Notes: generated by a model not told the origin, from the letters alone. A DNA stretch of 64,000 nucleotides from Kingdonia uniflora (GCA_014058105.1 JACGCM010002659.1:62001-126000), one strand, 5' to 3'; shown: positions 11,971-25,300, counted from the first letter of the stretch. Translations and numbers: made by a program.

Positions 11971-12558
11971 GTTTAATAAATTTTATTAATTTATTCCACT
12001 TTTGTAATTATTAGTCTTCCTGTATTCTTTTTATTCCTACACTCCCATGATATTATTTATTGAACTTTTGTAATTATTAGTCTCACTGCATTCTTTTTAT
12101 TCTACATTAATAATATAAATATGCTTACCTAGCAAAATAATAATAATAAATCTCTAAGATCTCAAAGCAACAGTCCCAAAGAAGTTTTTGTTTGGTTAGA
12201 AAAATTAATTAGGCCCAGGTTATCGAACAAATTCATGAATAATAATCAGGTAGGAAGAAGTAATTTTAAGTTTTTCGTTGTACATCATAATCTTATATAC
12301 TGTTTATGCCTAAACTACCCCTATATATTGTATTTACTATTTAGTTATACTTTTAAATCTTAACATTAGGTTGTGATGTAATTATTTAGGGGCAAAATTG
12401 GAACATCTGTAAGAAAGTGTAAGAGTTTAGAATGCTCTTACTGATGTGCCACTTCATTGAAAACAAAATGGTCCAATAACGTATAACAACAATCAAATAT
12501 ATCTAAGTTCAGTTATATTTTGATTGCATCTATGTTTATTTATATTTCGATTTTTCAG
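11971..12558. other. Unassigned AT-rich DNA
   Basis: Poly-T/TTATTA-rich sequence without recognisable coding content. A short local duplication (CACTTTTGTAATTATTAGTCT-type phrase) occurs near 11999 and 12063. Confidence 0.4.
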
Positions 12559-12900
12559 AACCAATAATCGGAAGCAAAGATGAAGAAGAAGAAGAAGAAA
12601 AGGAAGAAGAAGAAGAAGAAGAAAAAGAAGAAAATCAAGTCCAAAATGAAAATGACAATGTTAATGAAGATGATGCAAATCAAGACAATCCTTATCAACA
12701 ATACTACGGTTCTTCATTTGCTTATGGAAATCAGGACGGGTGCCTAATCCCGAGACAAAAAATGATCCCGATGAAGAAGATAATCCTGAGGCAGGAGATG
12801 ATCTCGATGATCACCATGACGATGATCCCACTAATCAGGACACATATGATGAAGAAGACGATTAGGATGACCCAGATTATGACCCCGATAATTGCAGACG
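12559..12900 (+). pseudogene. Acidic ORF remnant with frameshift
   Basis: A possible 3' splice site (TTTTTCAG) precedes a frame reading EPIIGSKDEEEEEE, then Glu-rich, then Asn/Asp-rich sequence including NPYQQYYGSSFAYGN. Acidic coding character then continues in another frame (PDEEDNPEAGDDLDDHHDDD, then EEDD and stop at about 12863). The switch near 12740 indicates a one- or two-base indel. Such acidic tails occur at the C-terminus of several plant transposases and also in nuclear host proteins; nothing here decides between them. Confidence 0.3.
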
Positions 12901-13035
12901 ATGATTATTATTTTATCATTTTATACTACTATTGTTTTATTTATTTCCTGCCTTTATGTCGATATGTATTTCAGCATTTATGTTGATGTTATATTTCATA
13001 TTGCTAGTGTATATTAGAGCAATATTTTAAGGACT

Positions 13036-13885
13036 AAGTTTGATCAGTGTTATAAAGTGACATTCACTACAACAGAGAAAATTAGTAAAGATATAATTAA
13101 GGATGGGCTTAAGTTTGATAAGTACTATAAAGTAGGCTTATTTCCGGATTGGAAATGGGGGCAGTCGGAATTTTTTCGGAAATGTAAAATCTTTTCCGAT
13201 CTGATTTTTTTTCGAAAATCTGAAAATTATTCCAAATTCAAAAATATCGGATTTTTTGAAAAAATCAGAATATTCGGAAATCCAAAACATTCGGAATTAA
13301 AAATTCAAAAATTTCAGATAATATTTGTAAAAATGGTGAATATTTGCCTTTTTTATATGTAAAATTAAACGTAATGTTCCTAAATCAAAATATTCAATCT
13401 TTACTCATACAATGGTAACATTACCACATCTCCATCTAATAAAAAAAATTGTTATTAAATTACAAAAAACACATTAAATATTGAATAAGAATATTCAAAA
13501 AAATTAGATTTGATGGTATTCGGAATAATCGGATCAAATCTTGTTCGAAATAATTGGATCGAATCTTGTTTGGAAAAATTGGATCGGAAATTTCTGAATA
13601 GCAGAAAGCTATCCGATTCCGATCCGAATTTTTTTGAAAAAAAAAACCGGAATTTAGTAAATTGGAACTGTAAAATAGAGTTTCGAAATCGAAAAATTCA
13701 TATCGAAAATCGGGAAATTTTTTTTGGAAATTCAGACAAAAGTTTCAATCCTACTATAAAGTGACATTCACTATAAGAGAGAAAATTATTAAGGTTGTAC
13801 TTATGCATGGGCTAAGTTTGATCAGTGCTATAAAGTGACATTTACTACAACATAGAAAATTAATAAAGTTGTAATAGATTTTACA
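13036..13885 (+). repeat. 75-bp tandem array (3 copies), second copy split by an insertion
   Basis: The unit beginning AAGTTTGATCAGTG and containing CTATAAAGTGACATTCACTA occurs at 13036, 13111 and 13814. The first spacing is 75 bp. The second is 74 bp once the insertion at 13133-13753 and its 8-bp duplication are removed. The third copy fades out near 13885. Confidence 0.85.
13133..13753. mobile_element. hAT-type non-autonomous element (621 bp) with 8-bp TSD
   Basis: The element is flanked by perfect 8-bp direct repeats CTATAAAG (13125-13132 and 13754-13761). It begins TAGGCTTATTTCC and its right end, reverse-complemented, begins TAGGATTGAAACT, so the terminal inverted repeats are short or degraded. 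The interior is dominated by TCGGAA/TTCCGA-type words in both orientations and has no transposase. An 8-bp duplication with TAGG-type ends is characteristic of hAT elements; the superfamily assignment is inference from that. Confidence 0.75.
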
Positions 13886-14287
13886 AGACAACATCACATA
13901 AGGAAATATTCTCCCATTTGATTTATACCAATAAACATTATCATTTCTAAAATTACATGCATGATCTATCACATAAAAAAAATAACATTTTGTTTTCATT
14001 CTCTAACCTTAATCCACCAGGATAGTTGACATATGAACTACAAGATTATACTTTCACCTTCTGCCGACTTCTTCAAGAACCTTTACACGTGCTTGGCTGT
14101 ACCTTGCTTCATCATCAACCCATCTCTTGTACACGAAAGTTGACTCATATTAATGGTAACAGACAAATCACTAACTTAAAAATGTCAGCCATAACTTTAC
14201 AAGTAGCATGTATAGGCATTTTGCTTGCAGACAAACATCGAGATTTTTTATTTTTATTTTTTTGATTCGTAAGCCATATATTTATTG
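13886..14287. other. Unassigned short interval
   Basis: About 400 bases of AT-rich sequence between the tandem array and the LINE remnant. No features recognised. Confidence 0.4.
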
Positions 14288-15486
14288 CTATATAAGGGGC
14301 AATGGAAAAATGGTCTTATCTTCATTGAGTGCATCCTGAAGCCACCAAGGAGGAGAGCCACACCAGGTCATACTAAAATAATCCACCATAGGCTTAGTGG
14401 CAATTTCATGAGCTACAGAGTTTGCACTACGCGGTACATACATAATACATATATCTACAAAATGACAAAATATGACCAAACTATCCTAGAGGATTGCTTT
14501 AGTTGCCCAAGAAACTGTTGCACTTCCATTTTGACAGAAGGAATTAATAGCATCTGCATCCGTTTTAATGACAATCTTTTATACACCTCTCTCCCTGGCC
14601 CAAAGAACTCCTCCCAACACTGCTAAGGCTTCGCTTTCTTCAATGGATGCAAATCTGCTGGTAGAACGGCGGGTTACACCAAAGACATTACCATCATCTT
14701 ATAGTACTAACCCAATACCATTAAAAAGTTTATCTTTATTGAAAGAAGTATCACCGTTTATTTTATCTCAACCTGCGGTCGGGATACTCCAAGGGACCTT
14801 GATATTAGATATCTCTAAACTCCTAACTGGTTAGTTTAAAATTATTTTATTAATGACAGTAGAGATATGGAAAGGGTCTTGAGGTTTGTTTTGAAAAACA
14901 ATTTTACATCTAGCATTCTAAATCATCTAGGACATGGTAAGTGTCACAAAGGTCCAAAGTTCACGGTCAATTGGCCAGTCAAAAGGTGGTGTGATCCACC
15001 ATGAGACCGAGTCATTAACAATCAAATGTGCAAATTGGTGGAGCAGACTGCCAAATTCCGTTCCAAACCACACTGACCACGTGAAGGGGAAATCAAGGAG
15101 GAGGTGGTGCAAGGTTTTAGCCAGGGAGAAATACAAGGGGAATGAGGTATTCGTAAGCTGCAAAAACCCTGTAATCTTTGTTCGGTAAGGAACCATGTAT
15201 CGGAGGCACTTCCATCTGAACAGTTGGGCCCTTAGGGTTGCCTTACTTTTCCAAATCTTCAAGATGTGCCTGGGGGGCCAATTCAGGGCCTCTATCTGGG
15301 GCCTTCCATGAGCACCCGATATGAGGATTTAATGGAGAACTTCCCATCCTTGGATGGGCACCATCGGAGCTTGTCGGGACCCCCCAGGTGGGGGAGAAAG
15401 ATCCGAGAAATATGTTCAATGGCCCCCAGGTGGGGGAGAAATGTGTTCAATGGAGGTGGCAGCACAATACTTCTATAATTCCCCAA
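14288..15486 (-). pseudogene. LINE (non-LTR) remnant: zf-RVT and RNase H
   Basis: On the minus strand the order is: the phrase WCPSKDGKFSIKSSYRVLM (about 15350), typical of the region before zf-RVT; a degraded zf-RVT stretch with HHLLLDFPFTWSVWFG (about 15080), where the usual cysteines are lost; an RNase H segment with GIGLVL and SIEESEALAVLGG (about 14630-14750); and the C-terminal phrase YVPRSANSVAHEIAT (about 14400). This is the end of a plant LINE ORF2. Frame changes and stops interrupt it and the RT core is absent, so it is a 5'-truncated, decayed copy. Confidence 0.8.
15382..15455. repeat. Short tandem duplication inside the LINE remnant
   Basis: The phrase CCCCAGGTGGGGGAGAAA followed by TGTTCAATGG occurs twice, about 40 bp apart. 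The first copy carries a few extra bases in the middle. Confidence 0.7.
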
Positions 15487-15909
15487 CTCGCAATGCCTTC
15501 AGGACGGGTTCCAAGCGACATGAAAAATAGTTAATAGCATTGTAAACTACTTTGAAAGCTTTGCAAGACAATCAACAAGGAAAAGTTCCTCGAGATCGAG
15601 AAGCCGTACCTGCGACTTCTAGGATTTCAACACGTAACATATTAGGACCTCGAGGATCCACTAGCAAAGAAGCTTCCAGGATCCACCGCGAAAATCAATA
15701 GATACTAAAAGTCTTAATTCATTTGGGACAAGAAGATTAGACAGAAATAAGTAGGGGATACAGGCATTCCAAGCAACAAAAGGAGGAGCTGCGACCTCAA
15801 TCCAGGGTGCCAGTCAAAGAGCGTTTTAAGTGAGGGAACATGCGATCATATTCCCAGACTAGCATAACAAACAGTCCCAGCACCACAATAATACGTCACA
15901 CATGAACAC

Positions 15910-17330
15910 ATGGATCAACGTATCAAAGAATTGATAGAAGTTTGAGCTCTCAACGGTAAAGATGATTTGAGCAAATTACAAGGGAGTCCAATCGCTAAAG
16001 AACAAATTGATATGGAAGTCCCAACAGGTTTTTACACGCCGAAAATAGGTAAGTATAAAGACACCGATCCTAACGAGCATGTCCAGACATTTCAAGATTT
16101 TTTGGGATTATATTCGAACTTAAAACCACATTCTTTGTCGATTATTCACTACGAGTCTTCAGGGAGAACCATTCCGATGGTTTCATTATCTACCTGAAAA
16201 TTTCATCCTCACATTTGACCAACTGCAAAAAAAATTGTCAAGACTTATGCTCACAACAAAGATAAAGAAGAGAATTTGTATTCTTTTATCAATCTCAAAC
16301 AGCTAGCAAGCGAGAAGCTCGAGGCCTTTTTAAATAAATTTCTCGAGCTTGCTCGAAAAGTTCAATCAGAAGACAACTGTTTCAGCTTTCACCAATGTTC
16401 TATAGCTCGAATGTAAAGCAAAGGAGCATCTCTTCTTAAACAAGCCAAAAACTTTGGAAAACATGATTAAAAAGGTTAATGGGTACATCGACTGGAAATG
16501 ATGATGTCTGAAAAACATAAATTTACTAAATCTATCATTTCCACAAAATGTCCTTCAACAGATAGAAACATTGAACCAAAAGCAGAGGAACAAGACGATA
16601 AGAAGCGTGCCAAGACAGATACATGGAAGACTCGAAGGGGTAATCTCTTACCAAAGCCCGTCCTTCCCAAAATGAACGTCAGGATTTAAGCGATCTACCA
16701 CATTCTCAAAAAAGGCAAGCTATTCCGTGTGTCCCAACTTCTTCAACCAATTGCAGATAGACCTTACTTCAAATACCACAAGGTAGCACATCAGTCAAAT
16801 GATAACTGTTATACCGTACAAATAATGTTGGAGTGCATTTTCAAAAAGGGGAGGATGCATGAGTATATTATCGATCTGGAAGGATACAAGGATGGGAGCT
16901 ACTTGAAATAGGTCGAAGTCAATCAGGTCGAAGATCAAGCTGAGGAAAAGTCATTGTAACACTTTTACCACAGTAACATGATCGAGATCCACCAGATCAA
17001 CAATTCAACCAGGTTCAGGAGGAGGAAACTGGCAGAATGCTACGACCTCACAATCCAGGACAAAGAAGTAAAGTTCCTTTCCGAGTCAAGCATTAGGCGA
17101 ACTGGAATTTCATTCGAAGATTGCGACATAAGCCATGTCAAGTTCCCACATCATGACGCTTTAGTAATTATGCTCAAAATTAAGAACTTTGTCATGCACA
17201 CCATGATGGTAGATACAGAAAACGGAATCGAAATACTTTTTCAAAGCACAATCAAACAAATGGGATTAATAAATAGAGTCATACCAAGCGACATCGATAT
17301 CAGCGAGTCATACCAAACGACCTATTAAAA
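15910..17330 (+). pseudogene. Ty3/gypsy gag-protease remnant
   Basis: Plus-strand frames, broken by stops near 15943, 16198, 16687, 16909 and elsewhere, read as a gypsy gag. PEVPTGFYTPKI-like and DPNEHVQTFQDF are the usual start of the retrotransposon gag domain; ASEKLEAFLNKFLELAR follows. A basic region with a long Lys/Arg stretch comes next, and then the protease neighbourhood SHVKFPHHDALVIMLKI...MMVDTENGIEILF. In active copies the last motif is D-T/S-G-S-S; here Gly-Ser-Ser is replaced by Glu-Asn-Gly. No RT or integrase follows, because copia-type sequence starts at about 17480. No LTRs were found. Confidence 0.78.
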
Positions 17331-17470
17331 CACACTTCTTATGTTAAAATCATCTCTTTTACTCAGCAAATTAGTGACTTAACAAATATCATGAGTATTA
17401 GAATATGAACCAGGTTTATATATTAACTTGGTTGGGAATAAATTATTTTCCCCAATTTTTCTAAATAACT

Positions 17471-20400
17471 ATGATATTCATACATGCATTGGGAATGCAT
17501 ATCGTTAAATTCCTACTAAATCAAGATTTACATGTTGTATTTCAGATGGTTGCAAAACTCAAGAGTCTCGATTACCCTCAGTTGATGCTCGACGACACCA
17601 ACTATATTGGTGTTAGGATGCCGAGCTCCAGTTGTGTTCAATGGGTATCTCTAAAACCATTATCCCTAACAACACCACTTCTGAAGCCCTCAAAGGTTAT
17701 GGCTATTCTAACCATTCACCATCATTTTAACTTGGAGTTAAAGATGGAATATATCCACATTGGTGATCCTTTAGAATTATGGGAGAGTTTGCAACAACGC
17801 TTTGGTCTGCGACAGATCATTAGGTTGCCAAAACTACTGAGCCAATGAAATAATCTTAGTTTCGTCATTTTAAGATTGTGGTAGCATACAACGCGATAGT
17901 CCAGAAAGTCACCTCACTACTTTTACTGAGTGATGACAAAGCCCTCCAGACATAGATGATTCAGAAAACTTTGTCTACATTTCATACTTCCAACACTGTT
18001 ATTCAAAAAGAATTTGAAAAAATGAAATTCAAGGAACATTCAGATTTGATCTAGACATTGCTTACCGCTAAGCAAGACGGACATCTAATTATGAAGAATA
18101 GCGAACTGTACTCACCTAGGAGGATTACCGACGCCTAGGGTACAGGGGATCAGGTCCACGGATCATGAAAAAAGTAGGAACTAGAAGGCTCTGGGTCCTC
18201 AGCAGAATCAGGGATTCAAAAAGTTAGCTACAAGGGGAGATAAAAGAAGATCAAAGAAACCAGATCAGGGATCTTCATATTTCAAATGTGGTGAAGTAGA
18301 ACACTTGGCGCGACACTATCGAGCACTTTAGAATACCAAACATGCTACTACTAGGGCTCACCAGTTGATGATGAGATTTATTCTATGGTAATAGAATATG
18401 AATTGATAGATTTCTTTGAGGATACTGATGCAGTGACAAACCAGACTCATGAGTAGTCAGTAATACCTTCTCATAGGATGATTGATGTTACATATTGAGA
18501 GTACATAGTAGTTTCTTTACTTGGGTGTCAGTAGTAGATTTACTTTGTTAGTACCTTTTTCATATTATGCTCGGAACATAATGGTTGGTTTCGTTTAGTA
18601 AGTGTTGTAACATACATTTAGCATCATCATCACTGAGATATTTATTTTTTGGTTATAATTGTTATATGTTTTTTCACTCATTGAGCATTTTTTGATAATC
18701 AGATGTGTAGCGATAACTATCTGGTAGACAGTGGTACCACACACTCTATCATGCCAAATAATAAATATTTATCGTCTCTGACCCCGTGTATCAGCGATGT
18801 CACAACTATCACTGGCTCGGCCAACATGATAGAAGGCATTGGTAGTGCCACATTGCACTACCCAACAATACGATATTGAGTATCCAATCCACTTTATACA
18901 CGAGTACTTTTACCAGGAATTTATTAAACTTTCGGGATATCTATGACAATGGCTATTAAGTAGAAATTGGGGGAGAAGGACAAAACCATGTTTTGTGCAT
19001 CACTTCGACCACTCCCTAAAGTCAGAAAATAGTATTGGAATGGTGTCCAAAACACCCCTCAGGGCTATATTCCACATACATTCGGTATGTCGAGACCTAC
19101 GCTATAACAAAAAAATTTCCCTTGTAAGATAAAATATTTAAACTATGGCACGACAGTCTGGGACATCCAGGTTCTTGGATGACGAGGAAGATTATCGATA
19201 GTAGCTCAGGACATTCTTTGGCAGGAGAAAAGATATGCATTCTACAAGACTGCCCTTACAACGCCTGTTCTCAGTGTAAGTTGATTATCTGACCTAGCAT
19301 GACCAAGGTAGAGTCGGAGTCTTCAGCCTTTCTCCAACGTATCCATGGAGATATATATGGACCTATCCATCCACATAGTGGTCCGCTTGTATATTTTATG
19401 GTCATTATTGATTCATATTTGAGATGGTCACACGTTTGCCTATTGTGTCCTAAAATCATGCCGTTTGTTAGACTTCTTGCACAACTTATTCGATTACGGG
19501 CTCATTTCCCATAACACCCGATCAGGTTAATCCAACTTGACAACGTAGGTGAGTTTACCTCCCACTCATTCAATGATTGTCCATACTCATAATGGTATGA
19601 CGGATAATCTAATTAAGCGATTGCAGACAATCACTAGGCCATTGTTATTAAGATCTCAGCTTCCAGCCACTACTTGGGGTCATGCAATCTTGCATGCCGG
19701 AACATTGATTAGAGTTCATCCGAGCGCGAATCACCAGCTTTCCCCAAAACAACTAGTCACTGGGTTGGAACCCAATGCCGCCCATTTGTGTACCTTTAGA
19801 TGTGCCATACAGGTGTCAATAATACCTCCATAATATACGAAAATGGATCATCAACGCTGCCTTGGTATCTACGTGGGTTACGATTCATCACCTATCATCC
19901 AATATTTGGAACCTACTGCAGGCGACGTCTTTACTACGAGATTCGCAGACTGTCACTTTGACAAAACGATTTTCTCGACATTAGGGGAAGATATGACATA
20001 TAATATCGTGGAAGTTCATAAGTTAACTTGGGAAACACCATCGTTATCTTATCTGGATCCCATTACTAAATAGAGTGACAACGAAGTCCAATAGATGCTT
20101 TACTTACAACAAGTCGTAAATAAAATGCTAGATGCATTCAACGACGCTGCTAAAGTGACCAAGGGGTGTGTACCTTCAAGTAATACTCCTATACGGTTGA
20201 AGATTCTGAAAGGAACTACCATGCCTCCCGCAAGTGAATCAAAGGTCAAAAAACCCCATGGACGTCCTCCTAAGGACAAAGTACCAGTTTTAGGGAAGCA
20301 GCATAAATTGAGACCAAAAATGACTAATGGTGTAGTTGGTTCATCTAGGATGGAACCACCCATTGACATGGCTACTGTAACTACACAACCAGTTGGTACA

Positions 20401-21490
20401 TTACTAGACATGCCCGACGTGGCACATAGCTATGATAATAGAGATATGTTGATCAATTATGTATGTAATGGTACAACTTGGAACCGTTTTAAAGTTGTTG
20501 TCGACAACGCAACATTTGTTGTTGCGCTCGCTATCGAGGATGACGATCCAGAACCCCTTACGGTTGACGAGTGTCGTAACTATAAAGATAGGCCAAATTG
20601 GAATTTGCGATCCAAGCTTAGCTCAGCTCGATAGCAAAACGTGAAGTATTCAAACCTATTATTTGTAGGCATGATGCCATAAAGCCTATCGGTTATAAAT
20701 GGGTATTTGTACGGAAACGTGATAAACGCGGAGAGGTTGTAAGATACAAGGCAAAACTAGCTGTACATGGGTTCTCACAAAGATATGATATCGATTACGA
20801 TTAAACTTACTCTCCAGTCATGAACGCTATAATGTTTATACTTAGCTAGGTGTACTAGACTTGATATCTCATTCGCGGTAAACTGCTTGGCTCGCTACAG
20901 TTCCACTCATACCTAAAGGCAATGGAATATGATCAAATACATTCCGTAATACATGAAAGACACAATAGACTTGATCTATTATACCTGAAAAGTGGTAAAC
21001 GTAAATTGATAGGGTACGTCGACGCATGATATTTATCAGATTTGCATAAAGGCCAATCTCAGTTGGGATATGCGTTCTTGTATGGTAATACAGTAATATC
21101 ATGGAGATCAGTGAAATAGACGATGGTGGCAACCTCTTCAAATCACACAGATATTCTTGCACTTTACGAAGCTGGTAAATAATATTTTTGGTTACCCTTT
21201 ATGGTGAATCACATCAACGAAACTTGTACAATAAATTATATCCAGAAGGAACCTACTACTCTATATAAAGACAATGTTTCTTGCATCACTCAAGTTAGAT
21301 GAGGTTTTTTTAAGGGAGAATGGACTGGACATATTTTACCGAAGTTCTTCCATATTCAAGAATTAGAGAAAACAAATGAAATTGATGTTGTTAAAGTACG
21401 TTCAGAAGACAACTTAACATACTTATTCACGAAAACTCTTACAAATCCTACATTCAAGAAATTGGTACACGAAATAGGCATGTGAAGTTT
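17471..21490 (+). pseudogene. Ty1/copia gag-pol, heavily decayed (element 3)
   Basis: Segments of a copia polyprotein are recognisable in order: gag (17547-17850); a zinc-knuckle-like stretch with lost Cys (about 18280); protease (LVDSGTTHSIMP, about 18723); integrase (HGDIYGPIHPHSGP at about 19340, then the C-terminal region 19620-20070); a Pro/Lys-rich linker (20200-20420); RT entry (IGYKWVFVRKRDKRGE, about 20690); RNase H (ATSSNHTDILALYEAGK, about 21130) and the C-terminal phrase NLTYLFTKTL...FKKLVHEIGM ending at 21485. Many stops and frameshifts occur, and the catalytic centre of RT (YVDD) lies in a deleted region near 20830. It is a different family from copia elements 1 and 2. Confidence 0.82.
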
Positions 21491-21755
21491 ATATTCATTG
21501 ACGTCTCTGGGAGATAGACTACATGGGGAGTAGTCTCCACCTGACATGGGCACGTGCGTGTTGTACTTTTTTTTCCTGATAACGCAGTTCTTTCCTTGGA
21601 GGTTTTGATGAGGCAACATTATACGCGCCTACCACCCATTTGTGTCATAAAATGATTGTACTCTTTCCTTGCATAGCTTTTTGCCTAAAATGTTTTACTA
21701 GGCAGAGGTTTTAACGAGGCAAGTCGTCTAGATGTGGGACACCCCAAAAGGGGAG

Positions 21756-21956
21756 TGCTAGAAACCATTCGGTTGGGCCCAACTTGAATTGGGTTTGGGA
21801 TGGCCCACCGACTCCTAACCCTAGAGAGTTTTAGAGGTTTCCATTTATATCTCTAGAAGGGCTGTGTTTCTGTAACCTAAAAAGTTATAATGAAAACCTA
21901 CATTCTCTCTATATATGTGTTTATGTGTGTGCATAGTTAGATAGATTGTAGTTCAC
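21756..21956 (+). mobile_element. Probable 3' LTR of copia element 3
   Basis: It starts TGCTAGAAACC immediately after a purine-rich tract (CCAAAAGGGGAG, 21744-21755) that would serve as the polypurine tract, 260 bp after the last copia coding motif. It contains a TATATCTC/TATATATG-rich stretch. The right border (TTCACA, about 21956) is a guess because no second LTR is present for comparison. Confidence 0.45.
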
Positions 21957-22145
21957 ATTTGTTCTAAACAAACAATTAATTTTTACACCAAATGTAATTT
22001 CCTTGCTTTTGCCTTGGAGAATTAACATTAAACAAATACTTACAATTTAAAAACAAATTGCTTTACGAAAACGAACAAAACACATGTAAGTGGTGAAGAT
22101 TGAAGTTGACTAGTATTTGCAAGGAATTTAACACCTAGGTTAACA

Positions 22146-22188
22146 CTAGATTTCTATTCCTCTAGATTTCTATTCCTCTTGTATTTAA
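22146..22188 (+). promoter_or_regulatory. Possible IGPS promoter: 16-bp tandem pair and TATA-like site
   Basis: A perfect 16-bp tandem duplication (CTAGATTTCTATTCCT at 22146-22161 and 22162-22177) lies 4 bp upstream of a TATTTAA sequence (22182-22188), about 155 bp before the IGPS start codon. Position and sequence fit a TATA-type core promoter, but no transcript start is known. Confidence 0.35.
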
Positions 22189-22343
22189 GTTGAATCAAAC
22201 ACTTGCAAATTGCATCCAGTTTGCCTCGAACCAAACTGAGTTATTGCACGTCGTTCTCTCTTACCATAAAAACGACGCTCAGATATATTGTTCTCTCTCT
22301 CTCACAAAGTTTGAGCTCAAGAAGATTGAAACTTTTGTTGGCG

Positions 22344-25300
22344 ATGGAGAGCACTTGGTTCAAATCACCACCTGCGATTTCGTTTTCGAGCTCTTCGTGT
22401 CCAAAACCCAGAGATTGTTTAACAGTTAGAGCTTCAATTCGAGGAGAACTGATGAAAGACGGAAGAGGAAACCCTATTTCGCTTCGGTGCGTTCAAGCTC
22501 AACAAGTAAGCAATGTAATTGTGATTGATTTTGCTAAGTTTTGTGATTTATTTGATTATAAGTTGATTTAACCCTTAACCCTTTGTTAGTTGTAGCAATT
22601 TGGGGTAGTTTTGAAATTGAATTTAAGGCATTAGAAACATGTTGGGTAAAGTAATCATGATTAAAGAAGTCATAATTTAAAGGTGGAACACAATACATGA
22701 GTAGGTTGCACTAGAGTTTCTCAAACATAAACATATTATCACAAAGCCAAAACAAAAGAATCATATTTATTTGAAAAAAAGGTCTTTGAACCAAAGAGAC
22801 ATAATGATACATTTAAACGCTACATGATTCCAGCAAATAAGCAGTTGTAATCTAGTTAGCAAGCTGTCTAGGTCTTACATTATTCAAATAATTCATGTAA
22901 AATGTTTTGATTTCTAGGGTATTTTGATTGATATCTGCAGTCGTCTGTTTCACATGATGGTGATTCCAATAGTGAACTCAAAATCAAGGAATGGGAGGTT
23001 GGTAAGTACCAAGATGAAATTGCTGCTAGTCAGGGAATCAGAATTAGAAGACGACCACTCACTGGACCCCCTTTGCACTATGTTGGCCCTTTTGAATTTC
23101 GGTTGCAAAATGAAGGAAATACTCCTCGTAATATATTGGAGGAAATAGTATGGAACAAAGACAAGGAAGTCGCGCAGGTACTTTCAAATTCCATATATAA
23201 CAATTTGATTCCAAACTAGGGTAGCTCATATGATTACAATTTGATGTTGGGTTGTTTGTGAATTTTGTCGTTTCTTCAGCTAAAAGAAAGAAAACCCATG
23301 TATAAGTTGAAGAAAGAACTCGAGAATGCTCCCCCTGTTAAAGATTTTATTGGAGCTTTAAAGGCATCATATGCTCGCACTGGTTTGCCTGCTCTAATAG
23401 CTGAAGTGAAGAAGGCTTCTCCAAGCAGAGGGGTGCTACGAGAGGATTTTGATCCGGCAAATTTACAAACTTAGCCTCTTTTTTCTTCTTATTTTGAGTT
23501 CTCTCTGATCATGCGACCTTTGATCTGATTGTGAAACAGGTTCAAATAGCTCAAGCCTATGAGAAAGGTGGAGCAGCATGCCTCAGTGTTTTGACTGATA
23601 CAAAGTACTTCCAAGTAAATATAATTGCCTTAACTGCTATGAGTGAAAATGGCTGCAAGTTTACGATTTTTTTCACCAATTTACTGCTGCCAAGATTTCT
23701 TTAACCCTTTTCTTTCTATCTAACTACTGTACGTTTTGGTTTGTTTTTGCAGGGAAGCTTTGAAAATCTGGAAGCGATAAACCGTGCTGGAGTGAAGGTC
23801 TGCCACGTTAAAATATGTCTTTCATATTGCCCCATCATTACTTCTGATTTTTTTGTTTTGTTTTGTTAGTAGCTTCTTTCTTAATAAACCTCTGATCTGA
23901 GAAATAAATGCAGTGTCCCCTTTTATGCAAAGAATTCATTATTGACGCATGGCAAATTTACTATGCGCGAACCAAAGGTGCTGATGCTGTTCTTTTAATT
24001 GCTGCTGTATTGCCTGATCTCGACATTGAATACATGATTAAAATTTGCAAAATCTTTGGGATGGCCACATTAGTTGAGGTTTGTAGAATTATTTCTTATC
24101 GTTTTATTATATAGTTCAGTTTTCTCTGAATAGTGTAAATTATGATATTTATTTTGGTGATGAGCAATTGCTTCCTTGCTTATGGCATCTTGTGGTGCAA
24201 ATAGTATATAAACCTCACGGAATGTAGGTTTATGTGACCCAGATGCCATAATGCTATTTTTTTTCTTCTGTACATCTGTCAAATGATAATCTTAAATTTC
24301 GTTAAAGAATATCACTCGCTTCGAGTTATGATTTTTTTTTTTTTAATGTATTTTATCTTAAAGGTGCATGATGAAAAAGAGATGGACCGTGTTCTAGGTA
24401 TTAAAGGGATAAAGCTTGTTGGCATCAACAATCGCAACCTGGGTAAGCTTTTCTTATCCTTCCTTGCCACTTGATACAAACATGGCAAGTACTGTATCAG
24501 TCCTTTCCTTCTCTTCTTAATGTTATTTCTTACTATATCACCCATTTATAATTATATCTCACGGCTTCTATATTTTGACTTGATTTGCAGAAACATTTGA
24601 GGTCGATATTAGTAATACAAAGAAACTTCTCGAGGGAGAACGTGGGCGAATTATCTGTGAAAATGATATAATTGTAAGTAAACTGTGCTCGGAAGTCCTA
24701 GGTATTAAGAAGTTTTAGTATTTCTTCCAAGATTCATATAGTTGTCGAGTAATGATATTTGAAACCAAAGTTTACAATATGTCGTGGCCTTCAACTATAT
24801 ACTATTTCCTTAAGATATAGTAGCATCACAATTTGTTCCCGAATCACTGCTTTTTACGGGCGACAAAAGCTATGTATTGTTTACAATATTGACTCTACTA
24901 TCACTGTTCCTTCTAATGGGTGTAAAATATACTTTTTAACCCCTCAGGTCGTGGGCGAATCTGGTCTTTTTACTCCTGAAGATATTGCTTTTGTCCAAGA
25001 AGCTGGAGTTAAAGCGGTAAGCCTCCCCACTTTCTATACTACTTCATACTAGAACCTCCCTTCTGGAAAATGTAATCTAATTTCTGTCTTTGTTACATTT
25101 TTTTGCGATCCTGAAAACCTAACAAACATAGTCATTTAGATGATAGAAATGGCTCCTTACCCAGAAATTGATGTGTTTGTAATGTCAAGAGTACTGGGTG
25201 TCCATTTCCTCAATATAGGAAGTACTCCTTTGTTTCTACACACTCTCATAAGAATGCTTAAAGAGTAATGCAATGTCTTGCATTTAATTAGATACTACAG

